From NCBI RefSeq assembly GCF_041154675.1, contig NZ_AP031322.1, positions 1,983,812 through 2,047,811 of the forward strand: a stretch of DNA of 64,000 nt. The letters run 5' to 3'. Position 1 is the stretch's first letter. Each line of letters begins with the position of its first letter. Below, piece by piece: positions 56,147 through 64,000 of this stretch. Source of the DNA: Sulfurisphaera javensis (GTDB lineage: Archaea > Thermoproteota > Thermoprotei_A > Sulfolobales > Sulfolobaceae). Made by a program: the position numbers and the translations under genes. Under the pieces are notes generated by a model. That model made no database searches and had not been told where the DNA came from. It saw only the letters and a program-made list of their open reading frames with translations.

Positions 56147-58493
56147 GTTTCTCCAACATTATTTTTTGCTCTATTGAAGCTACTTGTCTCCTTACTTGAA
56201 TCACAGCGTCAGGGTTTACACTAATACTGTCAATTCCTTGCCTAACTAAGAATTCATTAATTTCTGGATAAACACTTGGTGCTTGTCCACAAATAGAAAC
56301 TGTTCTACCATACTTATGAGCAACTTTGATTAATTTCTTGATAGATTCTAGCACAGCTGGATCTCTCTCATCATAATATCCCATTCTAGCTAAAAGATCC
56401 GAGTCCCTATCAACTCCTAAGGTTAATTGAGCTAAATCATTACTACCAATACTAAAGCCATCCACAATTTGTGCAAACTTATCAGCTAAAACTACTACAG
56501 AGGGAACTTCTGCCATGATCCAAACCTTAAAGTCTTGACCTCTTCTTAGTCCTTCTTCCTCCATAATCTTAATAGCTTTTTCTAACTCCCAAGTTGTCCT
56601 AACGAATGGGAACATTACCCAGACGTTCTTAAGACCCATCTCATCTCTAACTTTACGTATAGCTCTGACCTCTAACCTAAATGCTGGTTCATATTGCGGA
56701 CTAACGTATCTTGAAACACCTCTCCAACCAATCATTGGATTTCTCTCTTCTGGTTCAAATTCCTCACCACCTATTAATCTTTTATATTCATTAGTCTTAA
56801 AGTCTGAAAACCTAACTACAACTGGTCTAGGATAAATGGCAGACGCAACCATTGAAATTCCTTCAGCCAACTTATCAACAAATAACTCTGGCTTACCAGT
56901 CTTTATTAAATAGAGAGGATGATACTTTATCCATTCACTTACAATAAATTCAATTCTCATCAAACCAATTCCGTCAAAAGGTAAATCAAGATACTTATGA
57001 ATTATATCAGGCTGACCTAAATTCATATAAATTTTAGTTGCTGTTACTGGATAAAGACTAAGCAGAACGTCCCTACTGATTCCGCTAACTGCAGTAGTAG
57101 TCTGAACTGTAGCCTCCTTTTTCTCTTCAGTTTCAAATGTGAGTTTACCTTCATATACTATCCCTCTAATAGCATCCACTGTTACCTCTTCACCATCTTT
57201 AATAACCTTAGTAGCATTACCAGTACCTACAACAGCTGGTATTCCAAGTTCTCTGGAAACTATAGCAGCATGACTTGTCATTCCTCCTTCATCAGTTACA
57301 ATAGCTGATGCGATTTTCATTATAGGAACCCAGTCTGGATCTGTCATTCTTGTGACTAGTATCTCACCTTTTTCAAAATCTTTAGCCTCTTTAACATCTA
57401 AAATTACTCTAGCTTTTCCGTACGCTATTCCAGGGCTTGCTGGTAAACCTCTAGTTAAAACTTTTCCAACACTAACTTTTACTTCTTCTTTTTTACTTTC
57501 AGTTTGCTTATTGGTCCAATAAGTTTCTGGCCTTGCCTGAACAATAAAAACATTATCTGGGAATTTCATATCTGCATCAATAGCCCACTCAATATCCATT
57601 GGTCTACCATAATGTTGTTCTATCTTTAAAGCAAGTTTTGCTAATTCTATTGCTTCTTCATCACTTATAGACATTTTATCCGCTTCTTCACCAGATAAAT
57701 TAAGTATAACATTTTGTTTCTTTTCTCTATCATAAACTATTTTTAAAATCTTATGGGAAACTTTCTTCTCAACTATTTTTAAGGAAGATTTATCTATAAC
57801 TACTTCATCGGGAGTAACTTTTCCACTTACAACAGCTTCTCCTAATCCCCAGCTTGCTTCTATCATAATATAATTTCTATCTCCAGTAGCAGGATGTAAT
57901 GTGAACATAACTCCAGCGGATCTAGAGTTTACCATCTTTTGTACAACTACTGCCATCTCTACACTTATCTGATCTATTCCTTTAAATCTTCTATAGCTTA
58001 TTGCTCTAGCAGTATATAAGCTGCTCCAAACTCTCTTAACTGCATCTAATAATTCTGCCCTACTCACATTCAAATATGTGTCTTGTTGACCAGCAAAACT
58101 TGCAGATTCTATGTCTTCTGCAGTAGCTGAAGATCGAACGGCAACTAGTATTTCCTTTCCAACTAATTTCGATAAATTATCAAAAGCTGACAAAATCTGA
58201 TTAGCTAAATCTGGAGGAATTTCACTACTTAAAATTAGTTCTTTAATTTTACTACTTATTACTTCATCATCTTTTTCTCTTTCAAAGATTTCTTTAATCT
58301 TCTCATCTAATTTATTATATGTAATAAAATATTTATACGCATGAGAAGTTATAACAAAGCCGGGCGGTACTCTTATACCCATTGATATCAATTCGCCTAA
58401 ATTAGCTCCTTTTCCACCAGCTAGACTTATCATATCTTTTCTAATATTTTTAAGATCAGTAACTAAACTCCCTTCAACAAGGGAAGAATCCAA
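56130..58493 (-). CDS. ppsA: Phosphoenolpyruvate synthase
   Basis: The 787-residue enzyme makes PEP from pyruvate and ATP, giving AMP and phosphate. The N-terminal nucleotide domain starts [12 protein letters not shown], the swivelling domain has the phospho-His in [21 protein letters not shown], and the C-terminal PEP/pyruvate barrel ends with the catalytic Cys in [17 protein letters not shown] 58493 gives a normal N-terminus. It feeds gluconeogenesis together with enolase. The 3' end overlaps the zinc-protein gene by 17 bp. Confidence 0.95.
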   Translation of the reverse strand: MDSSLVEGSLVTDLKNIRKDMISLAGGKGANLGELISMGIRVPPGFVITSHAYKYFITYNKLDEKIKEIFEREKDDEVISSKIKELILSSEIPPDLANQILSAFDNLSKLVGKEILVAVRSSATAEDIESASFAGQQDTYLNVSRAELLDAVKRVWSSLYTARAISYRRFKGIDQISVEMAVVVQKMVNSRSAGVMFTLHPATGDRNYIMIEASWGLGEAVVSGKVTPDEVVIDKSSLKIVEKKVSHKILKIVYDREKKQNVILNLSGEEADKMSISDEEAIELAKLALKIEQHYGRPMDIEWAIDADMKFPDNVFIVQARPETYWTNKQTESKKEEVKVSVGKVLTRGLPASPGIAYGKARVILDVKEAKDFEKGEILVTRMTDPDWVPIMKIASAIVTDEGGMTSHAAIVSRELGIPAVVGTGNATKVIKDGEEVTVDAIRGIVYEGKLTFETEEKKEATVQTTTAVSGISRDVLLSLYPVTATKIYMNLGQPDIIHKYLDLPFDGIGLMRIEFIVSEWIKYHPLYLIKTGKPELFVDKLAEGISMVASAIYPRPVVVRFSDFKTNEYKRLIGGEEFEPEERNPMIGWRGVSRYVSPQYEPAFRLEVRAIRKVRDEMGLKNVWVMFPFVRTTWELEKAIKIMEEEGLRRGQDFKVWIMAEVPSVVVLADKFAQIVDGFSIGSNDLAQLTLGVDRDSDLLARMGYYDERDPAVLESIKKLIKVAHKYGRTVSICGQAPSVYPEINEFLVRQGIDSISVNPDAVIQVRRQVASIEQKIMLEKLRNKK

Positions 58494-58569
58494 ACTTGTC
58501 TCCCAATAAAAATTCCGATTTAAACATTAAAAAATGTTTTTGACTCTTCAAAAAAGCTATTACAATTGT

Positions 58570-59232
58570 TTATTTTTGATTTTCATTAGATTTTTGAGCT
58601 ACTGAAGTAACAAACGATGGAAGTGATGGGAACTTCTCTTTCATTCTCTGCTCTGCAACAGCGGAAGCCTCCTCTAATATCTTCTTTGCCTCTGGAGATG
58701 TAATAGTATAATCAATTCCAGATCCAGTAAATTCTCCTGCTTCAATTACAACCTCTTGTAGTCCTTCCTCTAATTCTGCTAGTTCTACAGACAACTCTGG
58801 CATTACACCCTTCATAGCTTGCCTTAATTCTCTAACAACTCCTAAAACTGGTATTAAAGATGTAAACACATCACCTAATTCAGTTATGGTTTCCAACCTT
58901 AATTCTACTTGTTCTAATGCTATTTGTGTAGTAAGTAACTGTTTTGTAACTTTTCTTATTTCAGCTATTTCATTAGCATACATTGCTGCCCTAGCTGTAT
59001 CTTTATTCATTTGAGCTTCAACTACTTTTTCAAATAATGTCCTATCCCTTTCTTGTAATTTTGATATATAAACATCTAATCTGCTAATAGTAGTTTTTAA
59101 TCTGTAATGTGCCATTACTAATCTATATCTTAATGGTTGTTGTGGCTTAAATAAACTCTTCACTTTTTCTGCAACTGATGGCTCTTTCTTATCGCCACTC
59201 CAATTCTTTATGAATTCATTTACGCCAGCCAT
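58570..59232 (-). CDS. ESCRT-III paralogue, CdvB1/CdvB2 type
   Basis: The 220-residue helical protein has the ESCRT-III core ([25 protein letters not shown], then the [17 protein letters not shown] helix) and, unlike CdvB, lacks the winged-helix domain. [10 protein letters not shown] segment near the end is a MIT-interacting-motif-like site for CdvC. In Sulfolobus such paralogues (CdvB1, CdvB2) constrict the ring after CdvB is degraded. Which of the two this is cannot be decided by eye. ATG 59232 is preferred; TTG 59241 is possible. It stands apart from cdvABC, upstream of ppsA. Confidence 0.85.
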   Translation of the reverse strand: MAGVNEFIKNWSGDKKEPSVAEKVKSLFKPQQPLRYRLVMAHYRLKTTISRLDVYISKLQERDRTLFEKVVEAQMNKDTARAAMYANEIAEIRKVTKQLLTTQIALEQVELRLETITELGDVFTSLIPVLGVVRELRQAMKGVMPELSVELAELEEGLQEVVIEAGEFTGSGIDYTITSPEAKKILEEASAVAEQRMKEKFPSLPSFVTSVAQKSNENQK

Positions 59233-59312
59233 TTTACTCAATTATAAGCGTTGTTAAAGGATAGCTTATAAGCAAAAAAACCATATAATACTCATGAAGA
59301 GCGTGAAAAAGA

Positions 59313-59594
59313 ATGAGAGTTTTTGACGCTACTTTACAGGATGGTACTGTAGTATTAACAAATAAAAGCAATAAAAAGGTATTACTTAGGCTTGTTACTC
59401 TGCATTATGAGGTTACAGTGTTAACAATAGAAGATCAAAGATCAATAAAAACTATAAATGAGGATAAAATAATAGAAAAAGAAATAAAATCAGGAGAAAA
59501 AATTAAGGTAAAATCAGAATTAAAAAATCTAAAATCAATTAGTATAGTATACACAATTGACGATAGGACTTTTAGGGAAGATATTGAGTTTTAA
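59313..59594 (+). CDS. Hypothetical small beta-rich protein
   Basis: The product has 93 residues, charged and soluble, with strand-turn-strand periodicity ([22 protein letters not shown], then a Lys/Glu-rich middle). It could be a small immunoglobulin-like or DUF-type beta sandwich, but no family is recognised. It is divergent from the ESCRT-III paralogue and its end overlaps ubiD by 23 bp on the other strand. Confidence 0.5.
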   Translation: MRVFDATLQDGTVVLTNKSNKKVLLRLVTLHYEVTVLTIEDQRSIKTINEDKIIEKEIKSGEKIKVKSELKNLKSISIVYTIDDRTFREDIEF

Positions 59595-61041
59595 TTTTTT
59601 CCCATATCGGAGTTATTCTTTTCACAACACTTTCATCGCTCGAAACTTCCTCTGGCCAATCTCTTCCTAGTTCCTCCTTAAACTTCCTAGTAGCATCAAT
59701 GCCTATTTTACTACCTAATGGGGGAAATGGAGTAGTATGATCTAACGAATCAGTTATAATATTATCTATTATTACGATATCTCTACTTGGATTAACAGTT
59801 GTAGTGATAGCGTAAAGAACTTGATTTAAATCATGAACATTTACATCAGAATCAACAATTATAAGCATTTTTAATAAACTAAGCTGTCCTAAACCCCAGA
59901 TACTCATCATAGTTTTCTTAGCTTGTCCCGGATATCTTTTCTTTATAGAAAATATACCTATACCAGTAAATAGCCCATACTCTGGTAAGTTCATATCTAC
60001 TACCTCAGGTATAAGCATCTTTATAAAGGGGAGAAATAATCTCTCTACAGCTTTACCTATCCAAGCGTCTTCTAATGGAGGTTTTCCAACAGAAGTTGCA
60101 TGAAATATCGGATTATCCCTAGAATATGCTTTCTCTAGTTTAAATACCGGATAATAATCTGGAGGAGTATAATAACCTAAATGATCACCAAAAGGTCCTT
60201 CTAACCTTGAATCTTCTATATCTACATAGCCTTCAAAAACAGTCTCCGCATGAGAAGGCACTAAAATCCCATTATCTAATTCATGTACATCAACTCCTTC
60301 ATTACGTAAAATCCCGGCAAAGAGATACTTATCTAATCCTGGTGGAACTGGAGAAGCAGCAACAAAAGCTAATATTGGATCAACGCCGTTTACTATTGCT
60401 ACTGGTATCTTTGTTATTCCTTTCTCTTTGTATTTAAAGGAAGTAAGAGCACCTCTCTTTAAAGCTTGCCAATGAACTATAGCCTCCTTTTCATTAAGTA
60501 ATTGAACCCTATATACACTTAGGTTATGTACATTAGTATCTGGATCTTTAGTTATTACTATTGAAAAAGTTAAATATCTACCAGCATCTTTAGGCCAAGT
60601 TTTTAATGCTGGTATTTTTTCAAAATTTAATTCTTCATTTTCCTTAAACAATGGTTTTTTATTTTTAGGTAATATCTTTCCTAATTTCAAGATATCAAAT
60701 AAATTTCTAATTTTACTCGAAAATGATAGGGGCAAAGAACCCATCATATTTTCAAGAAAAGATTTCGTAATTTCTTCTAGGTTATTAGTACCAAACAAGT
60801 CATAAAATGCTTCAATAGAATAATATATGTTAGTAATTACACTCCATCCAGGATACCCTTTTACATTCTTAAATAATAAAGGAGGTAACTTATTATACGT
60901 TGCTCGTCTAGAAATTTCTGCAATTTCAAGTATTGGATCAACCTCATCTTGAATTTCAATAATTTTTTTCTTTGAACGCATGAAATTTATATATTCACGT
61001 AAATCCGAAAAGGCCAAATTAATCACTAGAATAGTATTCAT
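59572..61041 (-). CDS. UbiD-family (de)carboxylase
   Basis: This 489-residue protein of the UbiD family uses prenylated FMN for reversible decarboxylation of aromatic or unsaturated acids. Typical blocks are [55 protein letters not shown] with the conserved acid triad, and [17 protein letters not shown]. An open frame runs to 61113 but would overlap the divergent thrC gene; ATG 61041 or TTG 61017 is more natural. The likely substrate is an aromatic precursor of quinone or another aromatic acid. No UbiX-type prenyltransferase is seen in the window. Confidence 0.85.
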   Translation of the reverse strand: MNTILVINLAFSDLREYINFMRSKKKIIEIQDEVDPILEIAEISRRATYNKLPPLLFKNVKGYPGWSVITNIYYSIEAFYDLFGTNNLEEITKSFLENMMGSLPLSFSSKIRNLFDILKLGKILPKNKKPLFKENEELNFEKIPALKTWPKDAGRYLTFSIVITKDPDTNVHNLSVYRVQLLNEKEAIVHWQALKRGALTSFKYKEKGITKIPVAIVNGVDPILAFVAASPVPPGLDKYLFAGILRNEGVDVHELDNGILVPSHAETVFEGYVDIEDSRLEGPFGDHLGYYTPPDYYPVFKLEKAYSRDNPIFHATSVGKPPLEDAWIGKAVERLFLPFIKMLIPEVVDMNLPEYGLFTGIGIFSIKKRYPGQAKKTMMSIWGLGQLSLLKMLIIVDSDVNVHDLNQVLYAITTTVNPSRDIVIIDNIITDSLDHTTPFPPLGSKIGIDATRKFKEELGRDWPEEVSSDESVVKRITPIWEKIKTQYLP

Positions 61042-61107
61042 AAGATAAAGCTTATAATTTAGTATACAAAAGTGCTTAAACGTTAGTGGTGAGCTATAGT
61101 TGGAAAC

Positions 61108-62291
<1,184 letters not shown>

Positions 62292-62295
<4 letters not shown>

Positions 62296-63635
62296 AAGTA
62301 ATTAAAATTGGTGGATCCATTCAAAAAGATGAAAAAGATTATGAATTAATATTAGAAAAACTAAGAAAAGAAATAGATTCCAATGATAAAAACATTATAG
62401 TAACTTCTGCTATTAAGAATGTCACTAACCAACTCTTAGAAATAATTAAAGAGACTGATAAATCTATGGACCTAGTTACTGATATTTATGATAGACACAT
62501 TAGATTACTTTCAAAACTGACTAACGGAATTGAATTTGAACGCTCGTTTGGAGAATTATCAAAACTTACAGATGAACTTTTCAAAATAGCATGGTCAGTA
62601 AGAGTACTTGATGAGGTAACACCAAGAGTTAGAGATTACATATTATCATTTGGTGAAAGATTTGCTGTGATTTTATTATCAGCATTCTTAAGATCAAATA
62701 ACATTCCAGCAAATTACATAGTGGAGCCTCCTTTAATAACAGATGAAAATTACGGAGAAGCAAACGTATTACTTCAACCCTCAAAAGAAAACCTTACTAA
62801 AAAGATAGACGGCATAAAAGAAAACGTCATAGTTATTCCAGGCTTTATCGGAAAAAGTAAAGAAAATAAATATACTACAATAGGTCGTGGTGGGAGCGAC
62901 TATACAGCAACAGTTGTAGGAAAAATTTTAGGAGCAAAAGAAGTAAAATTAATTACTGAAGTCCCTGGCATAATGACGGCTGATCCCAAAAAGATACCAG
63001 AAGCTAGGACAATTCCCAGATTAGCATTAGAAGAGGCAATTGAACTTTCGCAGTTAGGAGCTAAAAAGTTACATCCAAGAACATTTGATCCAATATTTAA
63101 CACTAATCTAAGAGTTGTAATAGAAGGATTATATGAAGAAGGGAATACAATAATAGAAGGAAGTTGCACTAAAGAAGATATTTTAAAAGGAATTGCAACT
63201 AGAAACAATATCGAATTAATAACAATAGAAAGTACAAACATAGTTGGAAAGATAGGCTCTGCTGCTACAATAATGTCAGAAGCTAGAAACGCTAATGTAA
63301 ATCTTGTTGCTATCTCACAACCAGTATCAGAAACAGTTATACAACTAGTAATTGACTCACAAGATAAAGAGAGGCTTATAGAAAGGCTAAACAGTCTAAG
63401 TAACTTAATAGAAGATATTCAATCAACTAAAGTTAGCGCAATAAGCATCGTAGGATGTGGACTAAGAAATAAAGAAATATCAGCAAAAGTTCTAAGTAAA
63501 GCTTCTTCTTTAGATCCTATATTCATATCTAGAGGTTTGAAAGGAGTAAGCTTAACATTTATAGTTGATGAAAAAGATGAAAATAGTCTAGCTAAAGAAC
63601 TTCACGAGGTGGTTTTAGAGTGGCAGACAAAATAA
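62292..63635 (+). CDS. lysC: Aspartate kinase
   Basis: The 447-residue enzyme phosphorylates aspartate for threonine, methionine and related pathways. N-terminal kinase motif is VIKIGGSI, then [20 protein letters not shown] and [11 protein letters not shown]. Two ACT regulatory domains are seen at the C-terminus ([17 protein letters not shown] and the [11 protein letters not shown] region). ATG start overlaps the thrC stop, and its end overlaps asd by 16 bp. Confidence 0.93.
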
Positions 63636-64000
63636 AAGTCTCATTATTAGGTTCTACTGGAATGGTAGGACAAAAAATGGTAAAGATGTTAGCTAAGCAT
63701 CCTTATCTTGAACTTGTAAAGGTAAGTGCGTCTCCAAGTAAAATTGGTAAAAAATACAAAGAAGCCGTAAAGTGGATAGAACAAGGAGATATACCAGAAG
63801 AAGTACAAGATTTACCTATAGTTTCAACTAATTATGAAGATCATAAAGATGTAGATGTAGTCTTATCAGCTTTACCCAATGAGTTAGCAGAGTCAATAGA
63901 GCTTGAGCTTGTTAAAAACGGTAAAGTTGTTGTATCTAATGCTAGTCCCTTTAGAATGGATCCAGATGTTCCTCTAATAAACCCAGAAGTTAATTGGGAA
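63620..64000 (+). CDS. asd: Aspartate-semialdehyde dehydrogenase (5' part, cut by the window end)
   Basis: The frame is open from GTG 63620 to the end of the window (127 codons). The N-terminal NADP motif is [14 protein letters not shown] (residues 7-20), followed by [11 protein letters not shown] and the loop [12 protein letters not shown] typical of archaeal/fungal Asd. The catalytic Cys lies beyond the window. It reduces aspartyl phosphate from LysC. It overlaps lysC by 16 bp, showing one operon. Confidence 0.9.
   Translation, partial: MADKIKVSLLGSTGMVGQKMVKMLAKHPYLELVKVSASPSKIGKKYKEAVKWIEQGDIPEEVQDLPIVSTNYEDHKDVDVVLSALPNELAESIELELVKNGKVVVSNASPFRMDPDVPLINPEVNWE

Noticed and set aside
58522-58539. 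AAACAT/ATGTTT inverted repeat between the ESCRT-III paralogue and ppsA
   Set aside because: Six A/T-rich pairs are expected by chance here and it lacks a following T run on the relevant strand.
60207-60437. Gln/Leu-rich plus-strand frame inside ubiD
   Set aside because: Antisense shadow of a well-conserved UbiD domain.

Overview
The window is chromosomal DNA of a thermoacidophilic crenarchaeon of the order Sulfolobales. The evidence is an AT-rich composition, the Cdv cell-division cluster (CdvA, ESCRT-III-like CdvB, Vps4-like CdvC) plus a second ESCRT-III paralogue, archaeal-type ValS, TopA, RpoK and signal peptidase, an acid-type GH12 endoglucanase, many leaderless starts with a TATA box about 27 nt upstream, and a trp operon in the order B-A-D-F-E-G-C. 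The proteins look closest to the Sulfurisphaera/Sulfolobus group. That placement is from memory of the families, not from a search.

Positions 1-3990 are accessory DNA. They hold the end of a surface protein, a HEPN/nucleotidyltransferase pair, a frameshifted AAA ATPase with two upstream palindromes, a decayed coding remnant, and a GC-rich, strongly folded block that looks like the right end (omega-RNA-like) of an IS200/IS605-type element. Positions 3993-10334 encode a six-subunit membrane complex of the energy-converting-hydrogenase-related (Ehr) type, whose large subunit lacks all four cysteine ligands of the NiFe centre. Positions 10537-14875 hold a secreted GH12 enzyme, a broken PaREP1 gene and a run of small uncharacterised membrane and soluble proteins.

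Positions 14888-31133 form a cofactor and one-carbon block: a lipoate cluster (LplA, LplB, two LipS-type radical SAM proteins), NAD biosynthesis (nadB, nadA, nadC), an intron-containing tRNA-Thr, the Suf Fe-S machinery, and the glycine cleavage system (T, H, P1, P2), whose H protein carries lipoate. nadB and nadA share an identical palindrome 8 nt before their start codons, which suggests joint control. Positions 31125-46915 carry housekeeping genes: signal peptidase, enolase, cdvABC, topA, rpoK, serA with a class V aminotransferase, an Ogg2-type glycosylase, a geranylgeranyl-reductase-like flavoprotein and valS.

Positions 46952-54393 are the complete tryptophan operon plus an aminotransferase, all on the minus strand. 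Positions 54451-64000 contain acylphosphatase, inositol-phosphate synthase, a cysteine-rich zinc protein, PEP synthase, an ESCRT-III paralogue, a UbiD-type decarboxylase and the threonine/aspartate-family genes thrC, lysC and the start of asd, which runs off the window.

Several RNA-level signals fall outside the protein genes. There are two good C/D-box sRNA candidates, one just upstream of cdvA and one occupying the acylphosphatase leader, and a weaker one between cdvC and topA. No CRISPR array, rRNA, intact insertion sequence or replication origin was seen.
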